Counted from the stretch's first letter, positions 1-8,176 are shown. The stretch is DNA of 11,493 bases from Bacteroidales bacterium (GCA_007131895.1 SLPR01000548.1:1-11493); one strand, 5' to 3'. Numbers and translations: made by a program. Notes: generated by a model from the letters alone, not told the origin.

Positions 1-1288
1 ATTGCTCACGGTTTATTTTAAGCCTTCCACTTTGCTTGTTTTTGAAGCTCTCAGCATAATACACAGAAGCAGAAAGATTTTGCTCCCCGGTTTGGGATGC
101 CGGCTCCCGCCTGGCGGGTGAATAGTTTTGCAGCTCAACAGGCAGATCCCTCATTTCAATGATATTTCCGTTTACCAGCACAAAGGCATGCTCAATGGCA
201 TTCTGCAACTCCCTGATATTGCCGGGCCAGGGATATTCCATCATTAACTTTAGAGAGTCACGGCTTAATCCTTTTACATTCTTGCCGGTTTGTGCATTGA
301 ATTTTTCTATGAAGTAATCTGTCAGCAATGGAATATCCAGATGCCTTTCGCGCAAGGAGGGCATAACGATGTTGAAAACATTCAGCCGGTAGAACAAGTC
401 TTCTCTGAAAATCTCTTTTTTAATGAGTTCGCGCAGGTTTTTATTGGTGGCAGCCACAATGCGCATATCCACTTTCACCGATTTGTTATCCCCCACCCGT
501 TCAATAGTCTTCTCCTGGATAACCCTTAAAAGCTTGACCTGTATACTCTGATTGATTTCACCAATTTCGTCAAGAAATATGGTGCCGCCGTTGGCCATTT
601 CAAATTTCCCCGGCTTGTCTTTGTAAGCTCCTGTAAAAGCACCTTTTACATGCCCAAAGAGCTCACTCTCCAGGAGCGTTTCTGAAAAAGCCGAACAGTT
701 TACTTTTACCAGAGGACCATTTTTCCGCTCAGAAAGCCCGTGAATGGCATCTGCCACCAGTTCTTTTCCCGTTCCGCTTTCTCCCTGTACAAGCACATTC
801 ACCTCTGAATCTGCTGCCAGCGATATCATCCTGTATATCTCCTGCATCTTTTGATCGTTACCGATGATTTTGCTTCTGATCAGGAATTCTCCCTTTCCAA
901 AAGTACCCGGTGAATGAGTGATACAGTCCATTTCATCAGAAATATCAGTTATGTTAAACAGGAACAGATCTTCATTCCCCTTCTTGACGAAAGTGTTCAC
1001 TGAAAAGTACACCAGTTTTTCCTGTTTACCACTTTTCACCAGCAAGGTTTTGTGAAAAGTACGTTTTCCTGCTTCTACCATACTGCGCATGCAATTGTCC
1101 ATGTCAAACCTGCGCATATCAGTGGTGAAAAAGGTGTAATCATTGAGATTGGAGGGTTGATAGTCCTGGGGAAGAGCCAGAATTTTGCTCCGGGCAAAAT
1201 CATTGATAAACTCAATATTCAGCGCTTTATCGGCTATGATAAGACCACAGGGCAAAGTTTCGGCAAGTGTTCTGAAATCGGTAAACAT
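1..1288 (-). CDS. PAS-domain sigma-54-dependent transcriptional activator (partial, C-terminus beyond left edge)
   Basis: This is an enhancer-binding protein that would use ATP hydrolysis to activate sigma-54 RNA polymerase at target promoters. The visible 429 residues start at the ATG at 1288. An N-terminal PAS-like sensor (about residues 6-120, containing CGLIIADKALNIEFIN) replaces the usual response-regulator receiver, so it probably senses a ligand or redox state directly. The AAA+ domain (about 142-375) has Walker A GESGTGKE at 169-176, the sigma-54-contacting GAFTGA loop at 216-221, Walker B GGTIFLDE at 234-241, and FREDLFYRL at 294-302. The sequence PWPGNIRELQN marks the end of the AAA+ core. 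A polar linker follows, and the last visible residues (LKINREQ) would lead into the Fis-type helix-turn-helix, which is off the window. No sensor kinase is adjacent. Family assignment is secure. The signal and targets are unknown. Confidence 0.95.
   Translation of the reverse strand, partial: MFTDFRTLAETLPCGLIIADKALNIEFINDFARSKILALPQDYQPSNLNDYTFFTTDMRRFDMDNCMRSMVEAGKRTFHKTLLVKSGKQEKLVYFSVNTFVKKGNEDLFLFNITDISDEMDCITHSPGTFGKGEFLIRSKIIGNDQKMQEIYRMISLAADSEVNVLVQGESGTGKELVADAIHGLSERKNGPLVKVNCSAFSETLLESELFGHVKGAFTGAYKDKPGKFEMANGGTIFLDEIGEINQSIQVKLLRVIQEKTIERVGDNKSVKVDMRIVAATNKNLRELIKKEIFREDLFYRLNVFNIVMPSLRERHLDIPLLTDYFIEKFNAQTGKNVKGLSRDSLKLMMEYPWPGNIRELQNAIEHAFVLVNGNIIEMRDLPVELQNYSPARREPASQTGEQNLSASVYYAESFKNKQSGRLKINREQ
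106..118. repeat. Short GC-rich palindrome inside the regulator linker
   Basis: CCCGCC-T-GGCGGG is a perfect 6-bp inverted repeat with a one-base centre. It lies in the codons for the linker between the AAA+ core and the DNA-binding domain (around SPARREPAS). Linkers tolerate insertions, so it may be a captured repetitive palindrome, but a chance origin cannot be excluded. Confidence 0.4.
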
Positions 1289-1297
1289 GATACTATA

Positions 1298-1351
1298 AGT
1301 TAACACATGGTTAGCAAAGTTAATGCTTTTTTGTAAACAAAAGTGTTAACT
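1298..1351 (-). promoter_or_regulatory. Putative promoter of the sigma-54 regulator flanked by an inverted repeat
   Basis: Read on the minus strand, TAACTTTG (1315-1322) matches the Bacteroidota -7 consensus TAnnTTTG. An upstream TTTTG (1338-1342) could be the -33 element, although the 15-base spacing is shorter than usual. The promoter is bracketed by two arms of a perfect 9-bp inverted repeat, AGTTAACAC at 1298-1306 and GTGTTAACT at 1343-1351. That layout suits an operator, possibly for autoregulation. This is inference from position and pattern only. Confidence 0.4.
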
Positions 1352-1501
1352 ATTGCAATAACGGAAGAACGCAAAAACAACGTAATCCCCTGTCTTGCAT
1401 TCTATTATGACTCATGGCATGGAAATGGACATACAGATAGCGTAGCACAGAAATTCAACTTTAACAATCATATTTATATCAATCATTAAAAAAAATTAAT
1501 C

Positions 1502-1981
1502 ATGACAAGAACAAACATTTTATTCGTATTGGGAGGAATTGTAGCAGGAATTTTACTTACATCATTGCTGGCCTACAAAGCAGCTCCGGGTATGATGTTG
1601 AAAGAAGCAGAGAGCAAATACAACTTTGAGCAATCTGTTCAGATATTTGAACAAACAGCCAAAGATATGGGCTGGAAAATTCCTACCGTGCATGACATGA
1701 AAGAGACCATGCATGTTAATGGATACAAGGTAGCCAGCATGAAAGTTTTTGAGCTTTGTCATCCCGATCATGCCTATGAAATTCTGAAACTGGACCAGGA
1801 AAGAATTGTTTCGAGCATGATGCCCTGCAGAGTTTCAATTTATGAGAAATCAGACGGCAAAACGTATGTTTCCTGGATGAACACAGCCATGATGGGAAAT
1901 ATGATGGGCGGAACCATTGCAGAGGTGATGGGAATTGCCTCGGCTGATAGTGAAAAGATGATTCAATCTATAAGTAAATAA
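1502..1981 (+). CDS. Membrane-anchored DUF302-domain protein
   Basis: The 159-residue product begins with one hydrophobic segment (about residues 5-25), read here as an uncleaved anchor or signal peptide, followed by a DUF302-type domain facing the periplasm. DUF302 hallmarks are the early FEQSVQIFEQTAKDMGWKI helix, a Cys-His-Pro at 86-88 (ELCHPDHAYEIL), and Pro-Cys at 108-109 preceding a VSIYEK strand. The end of the domain is rich in methionine (Met126, 130, 131, 134, 135, 143). DUF302 has no firmly established biochemical role. The conserved Cys and His together with the methionines make metal or redox chemistry imaginable but unproven. The start follows an A/T-rich leader without a Shine-Dalgarno sequence. 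It diverges from the sigma-54 regulator and is followed by a strong terminator, so it is probably monocistronic. Confidence 0.88.
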   Translation: MTRTNILFVLGGIVAGILLTSLLAYKAAPGMMLKEAESKYNFEQSVQIFEQTAKDMGWKIPTVHDMKETMHVNGYKVASMKVFELCHPDHAYEILKLDQERIVSSMMPCRVSIYEKSDGKTYVSWMNTAMMGNMMGGTIAEVMGIASADSEKMIQSISK

Positions 1982-2037
1982 AAAGAAAAAGAAGGGAAAA
2001 AAGTACAGAAAGTCTTTTTTGATTGGTGCTTATTGTG

Positions 2038-2071
2038 AAAGAGCCGGATGTGATATCCGGCTCTTTTTTTT
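2038..2071 (+). terminator. Intrinsic terminator after the DUF302 gene
   Basis: AGAGCCGGAT (2040-2049), a GTGAT loop, and ATCCGGCTCT (2055-2064) form a perfect 10-bp GC-rich stem followed by a run of eight T (2064-2071). It ends the plus-strand DUF302 transcript about 60 bp after its stop. It abuts the stop of the converging SPOR gene and may slow that transcript too, but the minus-strand T-tract is weak. Confidence 0.92.
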
Positions 2072-2075
2072 ATGT

Positions 2076-2522
2076 TTATTTCCTGATCAACAGCCAGGTG
2101 TCTGCATGCTCTTCAAACTGGGAACGAATTTGCATGATTCTGGCCCTGGCATCATTTTCCCTGTTGAAGGAATCAACAGAAACACGATGCAGGCCTGTCT
2201 CGCTGAGCAAAATAACAGGCTCAAACCCTTTCATTCTAAGGGTTTCCTTGAACCGATCAGCATTGTCCCTGTTGCGAAAACTACCAATGATAACAAAATA
2301 AGATTTCTGATCATGCCGGCTTTTATCTTCATCGCGGGCAAAAGTAAATCTTTCCTCAAGTGACATGATGCCGGTGGTGTGGTCTACCTCAACAGCAATA
2401 TCAGTCTCTTTCTCAATCACAGGTCTTTCCATTACCGGTTCATCCACAGCAGCCATTCTTTTTGACTTGCAACCCGAGAAAACTAACATGACAGCAACAA
2501 TCAATACCAGTTTCATTTTCAT
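2076..2522 (-). CDS. SPOR-domain lipoprotein
   Basis: This 148-residue protein carries a lipoprotein signal with lipobox VFSGC, giving lipidated Cys18 after signal cleavage. It should therefore sit in the outer or inner membrane facing the periplasm. A charged, probably disordered linker (about 20-70) leads to a C-terminal SPOR domain (about 73-148) with the typical YFVIIGSF opening, an Ala-rich helix (NADRFKETLRMKGF) and the HRVSVDSF strand. SPOR domains are known to bind glycan strands of peptidoglycan lacking stem peptides, often at division sites. The role here would be cell-wall binding, with no catalytic domain seen. The ATG at 2522 is chosen because the signal peptide begins there; a second ATG two codons later is possible. 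It is transcribed alone, convergent with the DUF302 gene. Confidence 0.9.
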   Translation of the reverse strand: MKMKLVLIVAVMLVFSGCKSKRMAAVDEPVMERPVIEKETDIAVEVDHTTGIMSLEERFTFARDEDKSRHDQKSYFVIIGSFRNRDNADRFKETLRMKGFEPVILLSETGLHRVSVDSFNRENDARARIMQIRSQFEEHADTWLLIRK

Positions 2523-2582
2523 ATTTCAACTTAAATTTAAGGTTAATTACACAATACGCAACTCTTTATGTTTAATTCATAG

Positions 2583-2612
2583 CGAAATTAGATATTTTTC
2601 AGACAAGAACAA
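2583..2612 (-). promoter_or_regulatory. Putative promoter of the SPOR lipoprotein gene
   Basis: On the minus strand, TTG (2610-2612) is followed after exactly 19 bases by TAATTTCG (2583-2590), one mismatch from the Bacteroidota -7 box TAnnTTTG. It lies about 60 bp upstream of the start codon. The assignment rests on consensus and spacing only. Confidence 0.4.
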
Positions 2613-2689
2613 TGTTTTTTAATTTATTTGGCACAAATTCCCATCTGAAAGAAATATACCGGCACTTAATCCGGATGAATAAAGCTGGA

Positions 2690-2710
2690 AAGAAACAAAA
2701 CACGTTTCTT
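2690..2710 (-). terminator. Possible weak terminator hairpin downstream of the efflux/hydrolase operon
   Basis: AAGAAAC (2690-2696), a 7-base loop, and GTTTCTT (2704-2710) form a 7-bp AT-rich stem about 80 bp beyond the hydrolase stop. On the minus strand it is followed by only a short T/C stretch, so termination would be inefficient. It may be a coincidental repeat. Confidence 0.25.
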
Positions 2711-2788
2711 CACACATTGCAATAACGTAGCTTTAGATAAGAAATTATGGATTGTGCATAAGAAAGTTTGGACTAAATAATAAACAGA

Positions 2789-3931
2789 CTACTGCTCCAT
2801 TGCGGACATCATTTCAAGAAACATGTCAGTATAAATAAGCACATCGGAAGGGATATCATTGATTCTGTAATCGGACCTTTTGTGTCCCAGTCGCACAAAT
2901 ACAGCATCCCATTGGGGAACAATAAAAATATATTGCCCGAGAATTCCGCGAAAATAGGGTATGTTCATACCACGGTGATTGAGAATCCAGGTTTGAAAGC
3001 CATAGTAGTCAACCTCATTTCCCTTTTTATCAGAGACATATTTAAGAGGCGTGGTCATTTGCATCAAAAACTCAGGAGAGATGATTTGTTCGTTTTCCCA
3101 ATAGCCTCCATTGAGCACCAGCTGTCCCAGCCGGGCAAAATCCCTGGCATTGCTGTTAAAGCAGCAATAAGCCTTTTCCATTCCATCTTCATGGTCAAGA
3201 CTCCACAAGGCATCGTTTTCGGCACCGATTCTGTTCCAGAACTTTTCTGCAAAATAATCTGATATCCTTTTCCCTGTTGCCTGTTCAACGACAAAAGCCA
3301 GCAATTGGGTGGTACCGCTGGTATAGTAAAAAACACTTCCCGGGGGGTCAGCAATGCCAATGGGTTTGAGCAGCTTCTCCAGATCTCTTCCGTAATACGC
3401 CTTTGTGGTTACTGAAAAGGCGGCAGCATACTCCTCATCCCAGTCAAGGCCCGAAGTCATGGTAAGCAAATGATACAAGGAAACATCATGTTGTGCAACA
3501 GCAAATTCGGGCAAAAAGTCACTTACCGGTTGATGCACATCTTCGATATAACCATCATCGATAGCGGCGCCCACCAAAAGGGCAACAATGGTTTTGGCCA
3601 TAGAAAAGGAGCCCGACAAGTCATCGGGTTGATGATCATCAAAGTACTCTTCAAAAAGCAGTTTGCCATTTTGTATAATGAGGAAAGCAGCAGGTTCAAA
3701 TTTAAAAAAGCTATCTGTATGTGATTCGGGGATTTGCAGCGTTCCGTACATTTCATGTTTTGGCCAGGGTGCTGGCCGGGAAGCCTCAATGGTGCGATTA
3801 TGGAAAATCCGGTAATCGTCCAGATCGGGCGTCTGGTATATGAGAGCGGTGCGCAGGTAACCGGGCATAAGAAGAATAATGAGCCCGATAACCACCAGAA
3901 CAACAATGAGTATTTTAAGTGTACGTTGCAT
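2789..3931 (-). CDS. Serine hydrolase of the beta-lactamase / penicillin-binding-like family (NylB-like)
   Basis: The 380-residue protein starts with a hydrophobic segment (about residues 5-28) that should anchor it in the inner membrane with the enzyme in the periplasm. The catalytic Ser-x-x-Lys is SMAK at 110-113, inside GSFSMAKTIVALLVGAAIDDG. The second motif is Tyr203-x-Ser205 (YYTSGTT), where class C beta-lactamases have Tyr-x-Asn. The C-terminal half has SNARDFARLGQLVLNGG and GQYIFIVPQ, which recall 6-aminohexanoate-dimer hydrolases (NylB) and the broad COG1680 group. Such enzymes cleave amides or esters, and the substrate cannot be read from sequence. Its start is only 11 bp after the RND pump stop, so it is probably the last gene of the efflux operon. 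True beta-lactamase activity is not implied by the motifs. Confidence 0.9.
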   Translation of the reverse strand: MQRTLKILIVVLVVIGLIILLMPGYLRTALIYQTPDLDDYRIFHNRTIEASRPAPWPKHEMYGTLQIPESHTDSFFKFEPAAFLIIQNGKLLFEEYFDDHQPDDLSGSFSMAKTIVALLVGAAIDDGYIEDVHQPVSDFLPEFAVAQHDVSLYHLLTMTSGLDWDEEYAAAFSVTTKAYYGRDLEKLLKPIGIADPPGSVFYYTSGTTQLLAFVVEQATGKRISDYFAEKFWNRIGAENDALWSLDHEDGMEKAYCCFNSNARDFARLGQLVLNGGYWENEQIISPEFLMQMTTPLKYVSDKKGNEVDYYGFQTWILNHRGMNIPYFRGILGQYIFIVPQWDAVFVRLGHKRSDYRINDIPSDVLIYTDMFLEMMSAMEQ

Positions 3932-3942
3932 TTTGGCCGGTT

Positions 3943-6900
3943 TTAATGATTACTAATTTTCTCCCTGTTCATCAACAAATATACTACAGGAACCAATAAA
4001 AGAGTGATAAAAGTAGAAATAAATAATCCCCCTATGATGGTAATGGCCAGGGGCGACCATATTTCTGAGCCAATCCCCCGGCTGAACACCATGGGAACCA
4101 TCCCCAGCATAGTAGTAAAGGAAGTCATCAACACGGGTCTGAGCCTGGTTCTTCCGGCCTCCCCAAGAGCATCCGGAACAGACAATCCTCTTTTGCGAAG
4201 CAAGTTGGTGTAGTCTACCAGAACGATTCCATTGTTTACCACAATTCCCAGCAACATAATAACCCCCAGAAAAGTAACCACACTCAGGCTCAACCCTGCC
4301 ACGGCAAATGCCAGCACCACACCTGTCAGGGAAAAAGGGATGGTGAAAAGAATGACAAAAGGGTGTTTGAGGGATTCAAACTGTGAAGCCATCACCATAA
4401 AGACAAGCAACAACCCGATGACAAACATGGCGTTGAGGTTTCCGAAGGATTCTTTTTGTTCTTTAACCTGCCCGCCAAGCTCCACACGGATACCTTCAGG
4501 AGTTTCTGTGCGGGCAAGCAGGCTCTCCACCAACTGCGCCCCTTCCCCCAGGGAGATACCATAGGGTTCTGCAGAGACATAAACCACCCTTTGCTGGTTC
4601 TCGCGTTGAATTTCCAGGGGTGCATTTTCATATTGCACCCGGGCCACCTGATTCACCGGTACCTGGGTTTCCATGAGGGTACGGAGCAGAATTCTCTCAA
4701 TGGCATGCCGGCTGTTGCGGTACTTCAGGGCATACCGTATGTTGATGGGAATATTTTCCAGTTCATCTTCAAATTCACCGGCCTCCTGTCCATAGATACT
4801 CTGGCGCAACTGCAGGGAAACCATGGCCTGGTTAAGGCCCAGTGCTGCTGCCCGATCCTTGTCAACGAGCAGCTGAAGCTCAGGTTTTCCTCTGTCAACT
4901 GTATTTTCCACATTCACAAATGCATGCAATTGCTGCAAAGAATCGGTCAGGCTCCGGGCAAAAGCATTCATCAATGTCAAATCAGTACCGGAAATTTTTA
5001 CCTGAAGAGGTTTTACATTTCCCAATACGGCCGCAGAAATAAGACTCCCTCCACTAACAGAAAAATTTTCTATTTCAGGTATTTCGCTCATTCTTTCCCG
5101 CAGTCGTTCTGCCATTTCAGCAGAGGTGCGGCTTCGTAGCTCAGGCTTAACCGTTCGGGCAAAAACAGTGGTTACGTTTTTTCCTTCCCTGAATCCCACT
5201 GAGCTCAACAATCCCTGATCGCTTTGCCCTGTTAGTGAATACAGGTTGCGTATCTCGGGCACCTCCTCCCTGAAAATATCTTCAATTTTCCGGGTTAGCC
5301 TGAGGGTTTCTTCAGTACTTGCCCCCACACGGGTTTCAGCCACAACACTCAAATCGCCTGCATCAAACTCGGGTATGTAATCTGTACCCACCCGTGCAGC
5401 GAGGAAAAGGGTGGTTGCGAAGATTACCAAAGCCACTGTCACCACTCCGATTTTGTGGGAAAGGGAGAAATGCAACAATCCAGCATAGTGATTCTCCAGT
5501 TTTTGAAACGCTTTCTCAGAGACATCCCAGAATCGGCTGTTTTTTCGTTTTTCGGTTTCGGGTTTCAGTAGCCTGGAAGCCAGCATTGGGGTAAGCATAA
5601 GCGCGGCAAAAAGTGAGGCAAGCAGTGTAATAGCGGTGATGATTGCCAGCTGTCTGAACATAATCCCTACTACCCCCTCAAGAAAAACCAGGGGAATGAA
5701 TACTGCGATGGTGGTAAGGGTGGCCGCAATGATGGCCGGCCCCATTTCCCGGGTTCCGAAAACTGCAGCCTGACGTGGCGGCACTCCCTTCTCAATATGC
5801 CTGCTGATGTTTTCAAGCACCACTATGGCGTTGTCTATAACCATACCGATGGCAACTGCCAGCGACATAAGGGAGAATATGTTGATGGTAAACCCCCAGA
5901 TATACATAAAAATAAAAGCAACGATAAGCGAGAATGGAATGGTGAGCACCACGATAAGACTGCTTCTGAAGCGCCGCAGAAAGGAAAAAACCACTATCAC
6001 CACAAACAAACCGGCAAAGAGGATAGTGGTAAAGAGATTGTCGAGGGTGGCGGTTACCATCTCCGAATTGTCCATTAATTCAGTAACAACCACATCATCA
6101 GGAAGCAGAGGCTTGAGAAGTTCCATCTCTACCCTCACCGCCTCAACAACCTCCAGTATGTTGGCTCCGGCCTGTTTCTGGACAAAAATCCCTACCGCTG
6201 GCTCGCCGCTCATCCTTACAGTTTCGCGGGCTTCCTGCAATTGCCTCTCAACAACAGCAATGTCTTTTATTTTCAATACACTCCCCTGCCAGGCACTTAC
6301 CACGGTATTTTCAATATCTTCAATGCTTGCAAATCCTGCAGGGACGGTTACTGAGAGTTCATCATCCCCTGCAACAAGATTGCCTGCGGGGATAGACATA
6401 TTGCCCGATTGCAATGCCATCGAAATCTGCGATATGCTGAGATTGTAGGCGTTGAGGGTGACAGGATCCACATGCACTGCAATTTCCATCTTTGGCTTTC
6501 CCATTATTACCAGGGCTCCCACTCCCGGTGCACGCTTTAGGGCGTTGGCCACATGGTCATCAATGATAGCTCCCAGGTTTTCTTTGCTTTTGCCTGCACT
6601 TACACCATATATCAAAACGGGAAACATGTCGGAAGAAATACGCATAATCATGGGAGCAGATGCTTCGGAAGGGAGATTGCGCCGGGAAAACTCCAGGAAG
6701 TCGCGCACCGATCCACTGGCATTGTCAAGACTGGTATTCCAGTCAAACTGAAGGGTAATGAATGACACGTTCTCTTTGGACTGGGAAAAAATCTCCCTGA
6801 GGTTGTTCACTCCTGCCAAAACTTCTTCCAGGGGCCGTGTTACCTGTGATTCCACATCTGCAGCCGATGCCCCCGGGTAGATAGTTACAACGGTAAGGGT

Positions 6901-7029
6901 GGGTATTTCTATTTCGGGGAGCATGTCCCTGGGAAGAAGATTCCAGGCAATTGCCCCAAACAATAATATGCCGGCGAAAATCATGGAGGTAAATACCGGT
7001 CGGTTGACACCTGTAGTGGGAAGAATCAT
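3943..7029 (-). CDS. RND-family (HAE1-type) efflux transporter, inner-membrane pump
   Basis: This 1028-residue protein has the full length and architecture of a resistance-nodulation-division exporter. It has a short cytoplasmic start (MILPTTGVNRPVFTSMI), TM1, a large periplasmic porter loop (about 40-330), TM2-6 (about 332-485), a linker, TM7 (about 515-535), a second periplasmic loop and TM8-12 to the end. It would use the proton gradient to expel small molecules. TM4 reads GMVIDNAIVVLENI with Asp399-Asn400, where AcrB has two aspartates, and TM10 reads VVNNGIVLVDY with Asn932-Asn933, where AcrB has a lysine. Both variants occur in HAE1-type pumps. It follows the adaptor gene after 48 bp and precedes the serine hydrolase by 11 bp. 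Substrates are unknown; drugs, lipids or other hydrophobics are possible. Confidence 0.97.
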   Translation of the reverse strand: MILPTTGVNRPVFTSMIFAGILLFGAIAWNLLPRDMLPEIEIPTLTVVTIYPGASAADVESQVTRPLEEVLAGVNNLREIFSQSKENVSFITLQFDWNTSLDNASGSVRDFLEFSRRNLPSEASAPMIMRISSDMFPVLIYGVSAGKSKENLGAIIDDHVANALKRAPGVGALVIMGKPKMEIAVHVDPVTLNAYNLSISQISMALQSGNMSIPAGNLVAGDDELSVTVPAGFASIEDIENTVVSAWQGSVLKIKDIAVVERQLQEARETVRMSGEPAVGIFVQKQAGANILEVVEAVRVEMELLKPLLPDDVVVTELMDNSEMVTATLDNLFTTILFAGLFVVIVVFSFLRRFRSSLIVVLTIPFSLIVAFIFMYIWGFTINIFSLMSLAVAIGMVIDNAIVVLENISRHIEKGVPPRQAAVFGTREMGPAIIAATLTTIAVFIPLVFLEGVVGIMFRQLAIITAITLLASLFAALMLTPMLASRLLKPETEKRKNSRFWDVSEKAFQKLENHYAGLLHFSLSHKIGVVTVALVIFATTLFLAARVGTDYIPEFDAGDLSVVAETRVGASTEETLRLTRKIEDIFREEVPEIRNLYSLTGQSDQGLLSSVGFREGKNVTTVFARTVKPELRSRTSAEMAERLRERMSEIPEIENFSVSGGSLISAAVLGNVKPLQVKISGTDLTLMNAFARSLTDSLQQLHAFVNVENTVDRGKPELQLLVDKDRAAALGLNQAMVSLQLRQSIYGQEAGEFEDELENIPINIRYALKYRNSRHAIERILLRTLMETQVPVNQVARVQYENAPLEIQRENQQRVVYVSAEPYGISLGEGAQLVESLLARTETPEGIRVELGGQVKEQKESFGNLNAMFVIGLLLVFMVMASQFESLKHPFVILFTIPFSLTGVVLAFAVAGLSLSVVTFLGVIMLLGIVVNNGIVLVDYTNLLRKRGLSVPDALGEAGRTRLRPVLMTSFTTMLGMVPMVFSRGIGSEIWSPLAITIIGGLFISTFITLLLVPVVYLLMNREKISNH

Positions 7030-7077
7030 AGCTGCTTTTTGTTTTATACTTATTACCTTTTTAATTCGCAGGCATTT

Positions 7078-8109
7078 CTATTGAACATTTCTGACTACAA
7101 CACCTTCCGTCAGCAATCCACGCCCGGCGGTAACAACCCTGTCGGTAGTCTCCAGCCCTTCAACTGCAGCTTCACCTTTATCCATAAAAAGGCGATGAAC
7201 AGTTTTGGAAACTGCTCTTCCCTCCTTATCAATCGTCCAGACGAAATATCCTTCCTCATTCTCCTCAACAGCGTGATTGGGAACAAACAGATGTTGCCGG
7301 GCGGGCATGAGAACATTTACCCGTGCATACATTCCCACCAGCAATTCCCTGCCAGGATCAGCAATTTTAACTTCAGCGGCAAGGGTGCGGTTGCCGGGGG
7401 AAACCATGGCTGCTGTTTTGTGCAAGGTGGCAGAAAAAGTCTGGTCCGGCAGGGCATCTGCCCTGAGGGTCACTTCAACTGCACCTTTCAATAGTGAAAG
7501 TTCTTTTTCAGGAATATGAAATTCTGCCAGAAGCGGATTGAGCTGCATGAGCCTTACAATCCCGGGACTAAAGGAAGAGCCGGGCTGTATGGCTGGCATA
7601 AAGAAAAAGGTTTCCCCTTCCTGCACGAGAATTTCCATGATGGTTCCCGCGAAGGGTGCCCTGATTTGGGTGTTTTTCACCATCATTTCATGTTTGGCGC
7701 TGGCTGCTTTGTATTGCGCCTCCACATGGTCAAAATCCTGCTGGGTAACACTCCCCCTCTCTCTGAGCCTTTTTACTCTGTTGTAATCATTTTCCAGGGT
7801 TTCTTTTTCCACCCTTGCCATGATTTCCGGTTCGGCACTCAACCGGGCAATAAGCGCACCTTCCGTTACAGTAGCTCCTTCCTTGAAATAGATTTTTTCT
7901 ACCCTGCCCGGAACAGAGGTGCCCAGATTGGCTTCCCTCCATGGTTTTATGGTGGCGGTATAAGTGTAGGATGGCTGGTGTACCCTTTCAACAGGATGAA
8001 CCGTTCTTACAACCGGATTTGCGGAGTCGCCTGACAGTCGCTGTTCTCCCTGATTTTGTGAGCAGGAGAAGAAGACTGCTGCCAAAAGTATTATTACTGA
8101 ATTTCGCAT
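7078..8109 (-). CDS. Periplasmic adaptor (membrane fusion) lipoprotein of the RND pump
   Basis: The adaptor links the RND pump to the outer-membrane channel. I place the start at 8109, giving 343 residues, because MRNSVIILLAAVFFSC is a lipoprotein signal with lipidated Cys16. An in-frame ATG at 8208 would add 33 residues without signal character and overlap the upstream gene. The first lipoyl half (about 62-90, GTSVPGRVEKIYFKEGATV) is followed by a short alpha-helical hairpin (about 94-145), then the second lipoyl half (TQIRAPFAGTIMEILVQEG, about 147-165). Beta-barrel and membrane-proximal domains run to the end. The order matches the AcrA/MexA (HlyD-like) family. It lies 67 bp after the OEP gene and 48 bp before the pump. 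Confidence 0.95.
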   Translation of the reverse strand: MRNSVIILLAAVFFSCSQNQGEQRLSGDSANPVVRTVHPVERVHQPSYTYTATIKPWREANLGTSVPGRVEKIYFKEGATVTEGALIARLSAEPEIMARVEKETLENDYNRVKRLRERGSVTQQDFDHVEAQYKAASAKHEMMVKNTQIRAPFAGTIMEILVQEGETFFFMPAIQPGSSFSPGIVRLMQLNPLLAEFHIPEKELSLLKGAVEVTLRADALPDQTFSATLHKTAAMVSPGNRTLAAEVKIADPGRELLVGMYARVNVLMPARQHLFVPNHAVEENEEGYFVWTIDKEGRAVSKTVHRLFMDKGEAAVEGLETTDRVVTAGRGLLTEGVVVRNVQ

Positions 8110-8176
8110 AACAGGATATATTTTTTTATGTAAAACTTTCAAATCAAGAGATGGTTTTTGAGTCAACCTGAGCACG

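Noticed and set aside
1415..1430. TGGCATGGAAATGGAC as a sigma-54 -24/-12 promoter for the DUF302 gene.
   Set aside because: The -24 half is good but the essential GC of the -12 half is missing.
2627..2642. TGGCAC at 2629 as a sigma-54 -24 element.
   Set aside because: The -12 position reads CCCA instead of TTGC.
1352..2727. The 12-mer ATTGCAATAACG occurs at 1352-1363 and 2716-2727, both intergenic.
   Set aside because: A few exact 12-mer pairs are expected by chance in 11.5 kb, and no promoter element is shared around the two copies.
4456..5139. 227-codon plus-strand ORF opposite the RND gene.
   Set aside because: It is antisense to a well-conserved RND gene and has no family features. Other plus-strand ORFs at 5807-6448 and 7516-8034 were rejected for the same reason.
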